A stretch of DNA of 64,000 nt from CADEED01 sp020442965 (GTDB taxonomy: Bacteria; Pseudomonadota; Gammaproteobacteria; Steroidobacterales; Steroidobacteraceae), in assembly GCA_041395525.1 (NCBI GenBank), contig JAWLAH010000002.1, positions 186,001 to 250,000 on the forward strand, given 5' to 3'. Shown piece by piece: positions 16,017-25,102 of this stretch; position 1 is the first letter of the stretch, and each line of letters opens with the position of its first letter. A program made the position numbers and the translations under genes. Below the pieces are notes generated by a model that saw only the letters and a program-made list of their open reading frames with translations, searched no databases and had not been told where the DNA came from.

Positions 16017-17777
16017 GTGAGTCAGGGAGCTACCGCAGAGTCGAAGTCAGGTACCGAGGACGTCACGGAGGCGCAAAAAGCACTGCAGCGAGAGTTTCGA
16101 TTGCGCCTCGCCGCGCTCACCGGCGGCCTTGCACCAGAGGATTATTCGCGCGCGTGGTTCGATTGGCTGCTCGGTCTTACGAAGTCACCCGACAAGCAGT
16201 TGGCGCTGGCGCAACGCGGGCTCGAAATGGCCATCGACAATTGGCAATACGCGCTCCATGCCAGCACCGGTGCAGCGAGCCCGCCCGTCCCCGAGGACCG
16301 AAGATTTGCCAGCGACGCGTGGAATGCCTGGCCGTTCAATATCTACGCGCACAGCTACGCCAACTGGCAGAACTGGTGGAATCAGGCGCTCAACCCCGCC
16401 GCCGGCACGCCGGCCAAGAGCGCGCAGCTCATGCAGTTCATCGGCCAGCAATTGGCGAATGCCGCTTCGCCGGCTAATCACCTGGGCAGCAATCCTGAGC
16501 TGCTGGAGCAGACGCGCGCCGAGGCGGGACAAAACCTGGTACGCGGCTTCGCCAACTTCGTCGATGATTTGCAGCGCACCCTCGAGAAAAAGCCAGCCGC
16601 TGGGACTGAGCGTTTCGAAGTGGGGCGCGACGTGGCGGCGACGCCAGGCAAGGTTGTGCTGCGCAATGATCTGATCGAACTCATCCAGTACACGCCTGCC
16701 ACCGACCGTGTTCAGGCGGAGCCGGTGCTGATCACACCCGCGTGGATCATGAAGTACTACGTCCTCGATCTGTCGCCCAGGAACTCGCTCGTGCGCTACC
16801 TGGTCGAGCAGGGCCACACGGTGTTCGTCATCTCGTGGAAGAACCCGCTGGCGGCGGATCGCGCGCTTGGTATGGACGATTATGTAAGGCAGGGTTTCCT
16901 CGCAGCGCTCGATGCGGTCACCGCGATCGTTCCACAGCAAAAGGTGCATGCATTGGGGTACTGCATCGGCGGCACGATCCTGTATATCGCCGCCAGCGCT
17001 CTGGCGGCGGCCGGTGATAAGCGTCTTGCGACGCTGACATTCTTGGCGGCGCAGGCAGATTTCAGCGAGCCTGGAGAACTGTCGCTCTTCATCAGCCCGA
17101 GTCAGATCGAGATGCTCGAAGCAGTGATGCACAAGGCCGGGTTCCTCGAGAGCTCGAACATGGGCGGGGCGTTTGCACTGCTGCGCTCCCAGGATTTGTT
17201 GTGGACGCCAGGCATCAACAGTTACGTGCGTGGCAAGCGTGACGAGCCTAACGACCTGATGGCGTGGAATGCCGATGGCACACGCATGCCGTGGCGCATG
17301 CACACGGAGTATCTGACGCGGCTGTATCTGCGCAACGAACTGGCGCGCGGCGAGTTCACGTTCGAGGGCAAGGCACTCGATCTGAGCAAGCTCAGCTTGC
17401 CGATGTTCGTGCTCGGAACCGAGACCGATCACGTCGCGCCCTGGCAATCGGTATACAAAGCGCGCGCGCTGACCAGTTCGAAGGACTATACGTTCTTGCT
17501 GACGAGTGGTGGCCACAATGCCGGTATCGTGACCGGCGCGACGCATCCGCGTCGGCGCTACCGGGTCAGTACTTGGCGTGATCGAACGACCAACCCAGAG
17601 CCGACGGACTGGTTGCGTGACACGATGCCAGAGCAGGGCGCGTGGTGGCCAGTCTGGGATCGCTGGCTAACAGATCATTCTAGCGCAAAACTGGTCAAGC
17701 CGCCAAAACTGGGCGCCGCGGCTGCGGGCTATGCGGTGGTCGGCGATGCGCCTGGGGAGTTTGTTCGACAGCGTTGA
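16017..17777 (+). CDS. phaC: Class I PHA synthase PhaC
   Basis: This single-subunit PHA synthase is 586 aa from the GTG at 16017. That start is preferred because GAGGAG lies 6 bases before it; an in-frame ATG at 15993 would add eight residues and has no such site. The N-terminal PhaC_N domain (about 60-250) precedes an alpha/beta-hydrolase domain with the box GYCIGG (nucleophile Cys316), an Asp in TETDHVAPW and a His in GGHNAGI. Length and Cys position match the Ralstonia class I enzyme (589 aa, Cys319). It polymerises short-chain 3-hydroxyacyl-CoA. It is followed by phaB after 95 bases. With phaEC nearby, the locus encodes two synthase classes. Confidence 0.94.
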   Translation: MSQGATAESKSGTEDVTEAQKALQREFRLRLAALTGGLAPEDYSRAWFDWLLGLTKSPDKQLALAQRGLEMAIDNWQYALHASTGAASPPVPEDRRFASDAWNAWPFNIYAHSYANWQNWWNQALNPAAGTPAKSAQLMQFIGQQLANAASPANHLGSNPELLEQTRAEAGQNLVRGFANFVDDLQRTLEKKPAAGTERFEVGRDVAATPGKVVLRNDLIELIQYTPATDRVQAEPVLITPAWIMKYYVLDLSPRNSLVRYLVEQGHTVFVISWKNPLAADRALGMDDYVRQGFLAALDAVTAIVPQQKVHALGYCIGGTILYIAASALAAAGDKRLATLTFLAAQADFSEPGELSLFISPSQIEMLEAVMHKAGFLESSNMGGAFALLRSQDLLWTPGINSYVRGKRDEPNDLMAWNADGTRMPWRMHTEYLTRLYLRNELARGEFTFEGKALDLSKLSLPMFVLGTETDHVAPWQSVYKARALTSSKDYTFLLTSGGHNAGIVTGATHPRRRYRVSTWRDRTTNPEPTDWLRDTMPEQGAWWPVWDRWLTDHSSAKLVKPPKLGAAAAGYAVVGDAPGEFVRQR

Positions 17778-17872
17778 AGAAACGCAGGGCCTTTACGTTT
17801 CGCACCAATGAGCGCACCCTCAAGTTTCGAGATCGGCTTGGCTTCGAGTCGATGAACAAACAGGGGTGCGGA

Positions 17873-18619
17873 ATGATTAGTAAGAAGCGCATCGCCTACG
17901 TTACAGGCGGCATGGGTGGCATTGGCACTTCGATCTGCAAGAAGCTGTGTGAATCCGGGCACACCGTCGTGGCCGGATGTGGCCCGGGCTCAACCCGGCG
18001 CGACCGATGGATTGCGGACATGCGCGCGGCGGGCCACGATGTTTACGCATCCGAGGGCAACGTTGCGGACTGGGATTCAACGTTCGCAGCCTTTGCCCGC
18101 GTTCGCGAGGAAATTGGGCCGGTCGATATACTCGTGAACAACGCGGGTATCACTCGTGACGGTACTTTTCGCAAGATGACGAGTGAAGACTGGCACATGG
18201 TGATCGAGACCAATCTCAATAGCCTTTTCCATGTCACCAAACAGGTCATCGACGGCATGATCGAACGTCAGTGGGGCCGGGTCATCAATATTTCGTCGGT
18301 CAACGGTCAGAAAGGCCAGTTCGGCCAGACTAACTACTCTACCGCGAAGGCCGGCATCCACGGCTTCACCATGGCTCTGGCGCAGGAAGTCGCGAGTCGT
18401 GGTGTGACCGTCAACACGGTGTCGCCGGGCTACGTTGGTACCGACATGGTGCGCTCGATCCGACCTGACGTGCTCGAGAAAATCGTCAAGACCATTCCGG
18501 TGAATCGCCTGGGTGAACCGGACGAAGTTGCCAGCATCGTTACGTGGATCGCCTCCGATGACGCAGGATTCGCCACCGGCGCTGATTTCTCGCTCAACGG
18601 CGGACTTCATATGTCGTAG
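17873..18619 (+). CDS. phaB: Acetoacetyl-CoA reductase PhaB
   Basis: This cytoplasmic SDR of 248 aa reduces acetoacetyl-CoA to (R)-3-hydroxybutyryl-CoA, normally with NADPH, as the monomer source for PHB. The ATG at 17873 follows AGGGG and places the TGGMGGIG cofactor motif at 11-18, as in PhaB; the open frame upstream overlaps the end of phaC. NNAG (89-92), Ser142, Tyr155 and Lys159 are present. Strong PhaB signatures include NISSVNGQKGQFGQTNYS and VNTVSPGYVGTDMV. It lies directly after the class I phaC. No phaA thiolase is seen in the window. Confidence 0.94.
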   Translation: MISKKRIAYVTGGMGGIGTSICKKLCESGHTVVAGCGPGSTRRDRWIADMRAAGHDVYASEGNVADWDSTFAAFARVREEIGPVDILVNNAGITRDGTFRKMTSEDWHMVIETNLNSLFHVTKQVIDGMIERQWGRVINISSVNGQKGQFGQTNYSTAKAGIHGFTMALAQEVASRGVTVNTVSPGYVGTDMVRSIRPDVLEKIVKTIPVNRLGEPDEVASIVTWIASDDAGFATGADFSLNGGLHMS

Positions 18620-18661
18620 CGTCGCGGGCGCAGGCTGGGCTCCCGGTCGGTGCTGCCGTCT

Positions 18662-19354
18662 TCAGGTCACCCAGCCGCCGGCGAATGGGATCGCTTGACC
18701 CACCATGAAGCGCACTTCGTCGCACGCCAGAAACAGCGCGAGCATGGCATCTTCTTCGGGTGTACCGAGCCGCTGCGCTGGTACCTCGGCGGCGAGTCGC
18801 TGCTGAAATTTTTCGAGCGCCTGTACCTCGGGCGGAAAGTACGTGGCGTTGTCGACAAAATTCTGGGCTATCGCATTCACCTGCACGTTGAACGGTGCGA
18901 CCTCGATGCCGAGCGCCCGCACATAAGCGAGCTGCGCGCCACGCGCCGCGCTGTAGGTAGACGCGCGCTTGATGCCGCGCAGTGCCGAGGCGCTGCCCAT
19001 CAAGATAATCTTGCCGGCCTTGCGTTCCAGCATCTGCGGTAGCACGGCGCGACACAGCCTCGGCAGCGGCTGTACCAACCGCGCAAATACCTCACGCCAT
19101 TCATCATCGGTGACATCGGTCGCGCGCGTGCTGGGCGCAACGCAGGCGAGATTGATGATCAGCACGTCGACGTGCCCCGCTGCAGCGATCAGCCGCTGTG
19201 GACGCTCAGCGTGGCTCAGATCGCCGCTATCAGCGATCACCACCGCCTCATGCGCGGAAAATGCCGCGCACAGTGCCGGACCCATGAAGTCCTGTGCTTG
19301 TGTGATCAGAACGCGGCGTCCCCGCAAACTTGCGCCCAGTCGATTCTCGGTCAT
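18662..19354 (-). CDS. Degenerate SDR-family protein
   Basis: This is a Rossmann-fold SDR relative of 230 aa. The overall pattern fits the family (VLITQAQDFMG, DVLIINLA, ILMGSASALRG, STYSAARGA, NVQVNAIAQNF). However, the glycine-rich cofactor loop TGxxxGxG has become TQAQDFMG, the NNAG motif is lost, and the catalytic Lys of YxxxK is Arg (Y134 to R138). It may be a non-catalytic relative or one with altered chemistry. The start at 19354 (MTENRLG) is chosen over an upstream start 36 bases earlier because it sits closer to the fold, but neither has a strong ribosome site. It is convergent with phaB, 42 bases away, and divergent from the CDF transporter gene. Confidence 0.75.
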   Translation of the reverse strand: MTENRLGASLRGRRVLITQAQDFMGPALCAAFSAHEAVVIADSGDLSHAERPQRLIAAAGHVDVLIINLACVAPSTRATDVTDDEWREVFARLVQPLPRLCRAVLPQMLERKAGKIILMGSASALRGIKRASTYSAARGAQLAYVRALGIEVAPFNVQVNAIAQNFVDNATYFPPEVQALEKFQQRLAAEVPAQRLGTPEEDAMLALFLACDEVRFMVGQAIPFAGGWVT

Positions 19355-19461
19355 GTCGCCTTGCCAGTCCGTCGAGGATCCGCGCGTCAAAGTGGGGTGC
19401 CGGGCCGTCAGTATGCAGGATTGCAGCGGTCATCGGGAACCAGTCACGGTAGCATTGCGCC

Positions 19462-20412
19462 ATGGCCGGCGTGCATTCCAAGAAGGTGATCTACGCGGCG
19501 CTCGTTGGGAACGGACTGATCGCGATTGCCAAATTCACGGCCTCCGCGTTCACCGGATCCTCCGCGATGCTGTCAGAAGCGATCCACTCGGTGGTGGATT
19601 GCGGCAATCAGCTGCTGCTGCTCTATGGCATTCGCAAGTCGCAGCAACGGCCGGACGCAGTGCACCCGTTTGGCTATGGTATGGAGCTGTATTTCTGGAC
19701 GTTCGTCGTGGCGATACTGATTTTTGCGGTGGGCGCTGGATTGTCGATCTACGAGGGCATCAATCATCTACGCTATCCCGAACCGATCAGAAATCCCGGC
19801 TGGAACTATGCCGTGCTGGGCTTGAGTCTGGTGTTCGAAGGGGTTGCCTGGTACATCGCCTATCGCGAATTCAACAAATCTCGCGGCCGAACACCGCTTC
19901 TGCAGGCGATCCGCGAGTCGAAAGATCCCACAGTATTCACAGTGCTGTTCGAGGATTCCGCTGCGATGGTCGGACTCCTGCTCGCGTTCGCAGGTGTCGC
20001 CGGTAGTCAGTGGCTCGGTTTGCCGCAGCTGGACGGCATTGCGGCAATCGCAATTGGCTTGGTGCTCGCGCTCGTTGCCGTGTTGCTCGCGCGCGAGAGC
20101 AAGGGCCTCTTGATCGGCGAAGCGGCCGACAATCGCGTGGTGGGCGAGATCAAGTCGATGGCGTCCGCCGACGCGCGAATTCTGCGCGTCAATGAAGTTC
20201 TGACCATGCATCTCGGTCCTAACGAGATCCTGCTCAACATCAGTGTGGATTTCGTCGACGGCTTGCCATCCGAGGTCGTGGAACGGGCGATCTCGGAGTT
20301 CGAGCGCCGCATCAAGCTCGAACACCCATCGATTCGGCGAATCTTCATCGAGGCGCAGGGCTGGCGCGGACATGCTGCGAACGTTCTGGCATCAGAAATG
20401 GACGGTGGTTGA
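19462..20412 (+). CDS. Cation diffusion facilitator (CDF) metal exporter
   Basis: This inner-membrane transporter of 316 aa is probably a proton antiporter for Zn, Co, Mn or Fe(II). It has the CDF opening with SSAMLSEAIHSVVDCGNQ in the second helix, which supplies metal-site Asp and Ser residues, a central EDSAAMVG helix and a C-terminal cytoplasmic domain (about 215-310). The HPFGYGME loop is typical of the family. The metal cannot be assigned from the motifs. The stop codon is followed without a gap by the start of zntB (TGAATG), so the two are co-expressed. Confidence 0.9.
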   Translation: MAGVHSKKVIYAALVGNGLIAIAKFTASAFTGSSAMLSEAIHSVVDCGNQLLLLYGIRKSQQRPDAVHPFGYGMELYFWTFVVAILIFAVGAGLSIYEGINHLRYPEPIRNPGWNYAVLGLSLVFEGVAWYIAYREFNKSRGRTPLLQAIRESKDPTVFTVLFEDSAAMVGLLLAFAGVAGSQWLGLPQLDGIAAIAIGLVLALVAVLLARESKGLLIGEAADNRVVGEIKSMASADARILRVNEVLTMHLGPNEILLNISVDFVDGLPSEVVERAISEFERRIKLEHPSIRRIFIEAQGWRGHAANVLASEMDGG

Positions 20413-21420
20413 ATGTCACAGGACAGCACGAGCGGATCGGTGTGGCCCGAAGAAGACGGCCTGGTATTTGCTTGCCAACTCGACGGTCGCGGCGGCGCAC
20501 GGCGCTTGCGCTGGGCTGACATCGAAACGGGGGCCGCGGCTGGCGGCGCGCTTTGGGCTCACTTCGATCGCAAGTCGACGCGCGTCGCAGCATGGCTACG
20601 TCAGCGCAGCGGCCTCACCGAGTCGACCATCGATGCGTTGTTGGCGGAGGAGACGCGGCCACGAGTGTTTCGCGGCAAGAATGGCACGATCGCAATCCTG
20701 CGCGGCATCAATACCAACCCGGGTGCTGTGGCGGAGAACATGGTATCGATCCGGATCTGGTCCGACGGCACGCGAGTCCTGACGCTGCGTCATCGGCGCT
20801 TGCAGTCGCCGCGCGATGTCCTCGCGCAATTGATCGATCAGAAGTCCGGCCCGACCAATGCGGCGCAACTGTTTGAGCAACTGATCGCACGGCTGACAGA
20901 ACGCAAGGCAAAGACGATCAATGACTTCGATGACGAACTGGATGAGATCGAGGAGAATCTGGAGGAGGGCGATGCGCGTGAATCGCGCCGGCGCCTGTCG
21001 GATCTTCGCCAGGAGGCGGTGGTGCTGCGACGCTATATCGCGCCGCAACGCGAAGCGCTCAGTAGTCTTGTGATCGATCCACCGCAGTGGTTGGAAGATG
21101 CCAGTCGTACGAAATTGCGTGAAACATCCGATCGACTGACCCGCTATGTCGAGGAGATCGATGCGGCGCGCGAACGGTCGATGGTGCTGAAAGATGACAT
21201 CTCGAATCGGCTGGCCGAATCTACCAACAACACGCTCTATATATTGTCGATCATCTCCGCTGTATTTCTGCCGCTCGGGTTCCTGACCGGCTTGCTCGGC
21301 GTCAATGTCGGCGGTATGCCAGGTGTCGATAGTCCTTACGCATTCTGGGTCGCGACCGCTGTCATGGTCCTGATCGTCACGCTCGAAGTGCTCCTGTTCA
21401 GACGACTAAAGTGGCTGTGA
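20413..21420 (+). CDS. zntB: Zinc transporter ZntB (CorA superfamily)
   Basis: This inner-membrane channel-like transporter of 335 aa has a large cytoplasmic N-terminal domain (about 1-270) and two C-terminal transmembrane helices (about 276-300 and 312-332). The GxN selectivity loop reads GVNVGGMPGV, the ZntB form rather than the GMN of magnesium transporters. Long acidic helices such as DELDEIEENLEEGD are typical of the family. ZntB was first described as a zinc exporter, and later work supports proton-driven zinc uptake. Its tight coupling to a CDF gene suggests joint control of metal levels. Confidence 0.88.
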   Translation: MSQDSTSGSVWPEEDGLVFACQLDGRGGARRLRWADIETGAAAGGALWAHFDRKSTRVAAWLRQRSGLTESTIDALLAEETRPRVFRGKNGTIAILRGINTNPGAVAENMVSIRIWSDGTRVLTLRHRRLQSPRDVLAQLIDQKSGPTNAAQLFEQLIARLTERKAKTINDFDDELDEIEENLEEGDARESRRRLSDLRQEAVVLRRYIAPQREALSSLVIDPPQWLEDASRTKLRETSDRLTRYVEEIDAARERSMVLKDDISNRLAESTNNTLYILSIISAVFLPLGFLTGLLGVNVGGMPGVDSPYAFWVATAVMVLIVTLEVLLFRRLKWL

Positions 21421-21466
21421 CAGTGGTGTGACGAATAGGTTTGTCTTGAGCGCACCGGGTGCTCAG

Positions 21467-21985
21467 CTACTTGGGCGCGCTGCCGCCGCGCTTGTCGCGC
21501 CCGCCGCTGATCGCGGCTTGGTCGGCGGATGGCTGCTCGGACAGTGGCAGCCGGAAGTAACTCGCGTAGCGCGCACCGTTCACATCGATCGATACCAGCA
21601 CCATGATATCGTCTGCGGGCGTCACGCCCGGTGTGATCACAAACGAGCGGCGCACCGCGCTGCCGACCGTTGTCTTGTTACTCGAAAAAATCAGCGTTTG
21701 CTTGGCCAGCTGGATCGCCGGGTTGCCCACCAAGTCGGCCGTCATGCGCGTGCCCGCGACGCGTGGCGTCAGAACTAGACTAACCACTAGCGGTTGATTC
21801 GGCAGTGCGGCCGCGGTCAGTTGGTAGTGGACATCGACCGGTGCAGAAATCTTGCCAGCAATGGCGCTCGCCGGACGCAGGTGGCTGGTTGCCGGTTCGG
21901 CCGTCGCGCAGGCACCGGCCAGGAGCGCGAGGAGGCACAGTGCCTTGCGCACAGGTGCGCTTCTACTGAACGATGTCTGGTGCAT
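21467..21985 (-). CDS. Small lipoprotein, partner of the large HEXXH protein
   Basis: This is a lipoprotein of 172 aa with AAGGAG upstream of the ATG and the lipobox LAGAC (Cys26). The mature part is one predicted beta domain, with a charged Gly/Lys-rich end. It is a recognisable relative of the 200-aa product at 7611-8213, sharing APVDV, the VVSLVLTP strand and the YFRLPL end of the fold. It follows the large protease-like gene after 15 bases on the same strand, which repeats the arrangement at 5855-8213. The function is unknown. Confidence 0.78.
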   Translation of the reverse strand: MHQTSFSRSAPVRKALCLLALLAGACATAEPATSHLRPASAIAGKISAPVDVHYQLTAAALPNQPLVVSLVLTPRVAGTRMTADLVGNPAIQLAKQTLIFSSNKTTVGSAVRRSFVITPGVTPADDIMVLVSIDVNGARYASYFRLPLSEQPSADQAAISGGRDKRGGSAPK

Positions 21986-22000
21986 CTTGTGGCAGCTCCT

Positions 22001-24922
22001 TCAGAACGGGGTGACGGCGATCGAAATGTCGTAGGGACCGGTCGCGACGCCGCCGCAACCGGCGTTGGCGCACTCGTAGGTTTCGAGCAGATAGGTTCCC
22101 GTTCCGAGGTTCACCGAGAAATCCTCATTACCACTGACTGTTCCCGCCGCGATCCGCTGACCCCGGTCCCACACGACGACGTCAGGGTCATGGCCGCCCG
22201 CGATCGTGGCGGTGATGCGAATCCGTTGCGGGCCCGTCGATTGCAAGCGCAGGAACCGGCGATTCGACAGCTTGTTATAGGTGCCGAACGTGTCGATGCT
22301 GCGTACGACGACGGCACCTGTACCGATACCGATGTTGGCGTACACGGGCAGAACGTCGCTCGTTCGAGTGACTTGAGCGGCGTTCGTCTCAGTGCTTGCA
22401 TACCGGTCGATCGTCGGCGCGACGATCGATTCACCGCCCACGATCGCATCGATCTGGGTCGCGAACGCCGCATTCGCCGCCCTGAGCGCCGCGACGAACT
22501 GAAAGATCGTCGCGAACGATTCGTCGTTGCGCTGCGGCCCGGTCAGAATCGCCCAGAGTGGCGCGAGGCCCAGAGAGAGCGTATCGCTACCGTCGTTCGT
22601 CGAGTCGTAGAGGTCCCAGAGAATCTCCTGCACTGACGTTTCGTTGTACCAACCTTCGTTGGTGACGCTGTCGGATTCGACATTGAAGTAGGTCTCGCTC
22701 GACTGCGTCGGGCCAATCGCATCGCGAACCAACGGATCGTCGAGGACGATCGCTGCGAATGCATATCCAAAACCCTCACCGAAGGCGACGCGTGGATCGA
22801 GGCGATCATCGAACGCGTGGTCGCCGCCGATGCTGTCCGAGCGCGCAAAGCGGTCCTGTATGTAGTGGCCGAACTCGTGCGCGATCGTGTGTGGGTCGTA
22901 CTCGTCGATATCGATGCCAGCCTTGCCGGCGAGCGAAATGAAGCGCTCGTCGGTGCCGTCGCGCGGGTCGAAGTACGTGGTGCTGGCACCGTTGTCAGTC
23001 GACCAGTCGATCGTCACCTGCGGAAAATCCGCGGTCGGCGCCACTGTCAGTAGTTTGTCGATCGAGCGATAGAGGGTGTCGAGAATCGCGAAGGGCGCGG
23101 CGGCACGTTCACCATTCGGTTGCCGCGTCACGGCGTCCCACCCGGCGGGGATATTGAGGTCGGCGGTGAAGCCGGTACCACTCGAGAAGGCGGGACCGGA
23201 CGCGCGGTACAGGAACGCGCTCGTCGCGTGTCCGCGGCGCACCTGTATGTTCCAGTGCGGTAGCGGCTGCGGGGCGGTACGCGCGAGCTCGGCAATGGCC
23301 GTCACTTGCAGGGTTCGATTGCCCGGAACGCTCACAGCGTAATTGCCGTTCGCATCGGTCGAGGCGCGTACGTACGCGAATCCCGTTCCATGATCACTGA
23401 CCTCCACGGTTACACCGCGGGCGGGCTCCGCATGCGTTGCGCTGTAGTCCAAGCCGCTGCCGAGCGTCGTGGAGAATGGCACGCGTTCGTAGGTGATGCG
23501 TCCTTGCACGGTGACGATGCCGCCGGCGGGCGGCTCGACCGTGATGTCGACGAAATCGGGGCTACTCGTGAGGCCGACGTTATCCGTCACGATCAGTTGA
23601 AAGCGCAGTACCGTCGCGGCGGTGACCTTTGGTGCGAAGAATTGCGCGAGTGAGGTGTTGGCGTTGGCGAGCGCGACGCTCGGGCCCGCGACCTGCGCCC
23701 ACGCGTAGCCGTCGACGGAGCCACCCGGGTCGCGGCTGCCGGTTCCGCCCAGGAACACCTGATCCCCCCAGGTTGCGGAACGGTCCAGACCCGCATCCGC
23801 TATCGGGGGCTGGTTCGGACCGGTTACGGTGACTATTGCGCTGGCGCTGGTGGTGCCGCCGTCGCCGGTGCAAGTGAGTGTGTAGGTGGCGGTGTTCGTC
23901 GCTGGCCCGAGCGCGAGACTACCCGTCGTCGGTTGCGAGCCGCTCCAAGCGCCCGAGGCATTGCAGGCGGTTGCCTGCGTGGTGTTCCAGTACAGCGTGG
24001 TCGCCGTTCCGGCCGTGATGCTGTTGGGTGTCGCGCCGATATTGACTGTCGGCGGCGGGCGCTGCTGCACGCTCACGTGGAGCGTCGTCGTTACAGGTCC
24101 GCCCGCGTCCTGGCAGGTGAGAGTGTAGCTGGCGTCAGTTGTTAGCGGGGCGGTCGTGAACGAACCGTTCGTGGCTCGTGGTCCGGCCCAGTCGCCCGAC
24201 GCAACGCAATCGGTCACGAATACGCCGTGCCAGTTGAGCGTCACGCGGTCGTTGATGTATGCGATGGGTGGCAGCCCAGACAGGAAGATCGATCCGGGCG
24301 GAGTGACGTCGACAGTGACGATGGCACGAGTGTTACCCTGGGGCCCGGCGCAATCGAGCGTAAAAGTGACGGGACCGGGCAGCAGTCCGGGGGTCGTATA
24401 GCTGCCGCTCGTTGCTTGGGTGCCCGACCAAACGATAGTAGCCTGTGGGGGGGAAGGGCCGGACGCGGTGCAACTCGTCGCGTCGGTCGTCGACCACGTC
24501 AGTGTTGTGGTTTGCCCGGCCAATACGCGTGTCGGGTTGGCGGTCAACGAGATGACTGGGGTGGGCCGGAAGGTCACCGTCGTCGTGGCACTACCCGAGC
24601 CACCAGGCCCGTCGCAGGTCAGCGTGAAGTTGGCGGAGGCGGTCAGAAGGGCAGTCGCTTCGGATCCGCTGGTTGCGCGCGGCCCGCTCCAGGCCCCGGA
24701 GGCGGTGCAGCTGCTGGCGTTGGCCGCGGACCAGCTGAGCGTGCTCGGGCTGTCGCGGTCAACGACGGTCGGCGCGGCGTTCAGGCTCACCGCCGGTGCA
24801 GGTGTCGGCGGAGCAGGAGGTGTCGGCGGGGGTGCCTTCGAGCCGCCGCCCCCGCAGGCCACGACCAATTGCGCGCCCAGCAACGCCGCCGCGATCAGTC
24901 GAGCTGGCGCCGTTGCAGGCAT
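22001..24922 (-). CDS. Large HEXXH zinc-metalloprotease-like lipoprotein with Ig-like repeats
   Basis: This is a secreted lipoprotein of 973 aa. The ATG at 24922 follows a GGAGGGAG site and gives the lipobox LVVAC (Cys23) and a Pro-rich linker. Four Ig-like repeats (about 44-119, 122-206, 211-286, 291-366) each hold one Trp and a Cys pair, probably one disulfide per repeat. A PKD/REJ-like domain follows (about 372-465). The core shared with the protein at 5855-7588 comes next: a carboxypeptidase-regulatory-like domain (GRITYERVPF), then HEFGH at 682-686 and a Glu ligand candidate in GEGFGYAFAA 30 residues later. The C-terminal beta domain includes DPDVVVWDRG. The repeats may bind a surface or ligand. 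The substrate is unknown. Confidence 0.82.
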   Translation of the reverse strand: MPATAPARLIAAALLGAQLVVACGGGGSKAPPPTPPAPPTPAPAVSLNAAPTVVDRDSPSTLSWSAANASSCTASGAWSGPRATSGSEATALLTASANFTLTCDGPGGSGSATTTVTFRPTPVISLTANPTRVLAGQTTTLTWSTTDATSCTASGPSPPQATIVWSGTQATSGSYTTPGLLPGPVTFTLDCAGPQGNTRAIVTVDVTPPGSIFLSGLPPIAYINDRVTLNWHGVFVTDCVASGDWAGPRATNGSFTTAPLTTDASYTLTCQDAGGPVTTTLHVSVQQRPPPTVNIGATPNSITAGTATTLYWNTTQATACNASGAWSGSQPTTGSLALGPATNTATYTLTCTGDGGTTSASAIVTVTGPNQPPIADAGLDRSATWGDQVFLGGTGSRDPGGSVDGYAWAQVAGPSVALANANTSLAQFFAPKVTAATVLRFQLIVTDNVGLTSSPDFVDITVEPPAGGIVTVQGRITYERVPFSTTLGSGLDYSATHAEPARGVTVEVSDHGTGFAYVRASTDANGNYAVSVPGNRTLQVTAIAELARTAPQPLPHWNIQVRRGHATSAFLYRASGPAFSSGTGFTADLNIPAGWDAVTRQPNGERAAAPFAILDTLYRSIDKLLTVAPTADFPQVTIDWSTDNGASTTYFDPRDGTDERFISLAGKAGIDIDEYDPHTIAHEFGHYIQDRFARSDSIGGDHAFDDRLDPRVAFGEGFGYAFAAIVLDDPLVRDAIGPTQSSETYFNVESDSVTNEGWYNETSVQEILWDLYDSTNDGSDTLSLGLAPLWAILTGPQRNDESFATIFQFVAALRAANAAFATQIDAIVGGESIVAPTIDRYASTETNAAQVTRTSDVLPVYANIGIGTGAVVVRSIDTFGTYNKLSNRRFLRLQSTGPQRIRITATIAGGHDPDVVVWDRGQRIAAGTVSGNEDFSVNLGTGTYLLETYECANAGCGGVATGPYDISIAVTPF
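23825..24793 (-). repeat. Four tandem Ig-like repeats within the large metalloprotease gene
   Basis: Four coding repeats of 75-85 residues share the order x-L-x-W, Cys, G-x-W-[SA]-G, then T-L-[TD]-C. The Cys pairs are 72/103, 151/191, 239/270 and 320/351. Three pairs have the same 31-residue spacing and the second repeat carries a nine-residue insertion (spacing 40). The shorter paralogue lacks this block entirely. Confidence 0.75.
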
Positions 24923-25102
24923 TATTGTTGGCTCCCTCCCTGCTCGCATGCGGGCCTAGTTGGCACTGGCTGACCTGCTTGCGTCAATCCTGTCTCCGCG
25001 TCATGCGCAAACCCCGTAATGCCAACAGTAGGTATTTTCCCTGACTAACGGCTGCGGCGCGGATCGTGACAATCGGGTGGCACGTGACTGGGAGGTTCGA
25101 GC

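Noticed and set aside
16185..17546. 453-codon open frame on the minus strand opposite the class I phaC gene
   Set aside because: It is a shadow of a high-GC coding region. The product is Arg/His/Gln-rich with no family match and no ribosome site, and phaC is certain.
25078..25092. TGGCAC upstream of the Rieske oxygenase gene as a sigma-54 -24 element
   Set aside because: The -12 position reads TGGG instead of TTGC, so the essential GC is absent.
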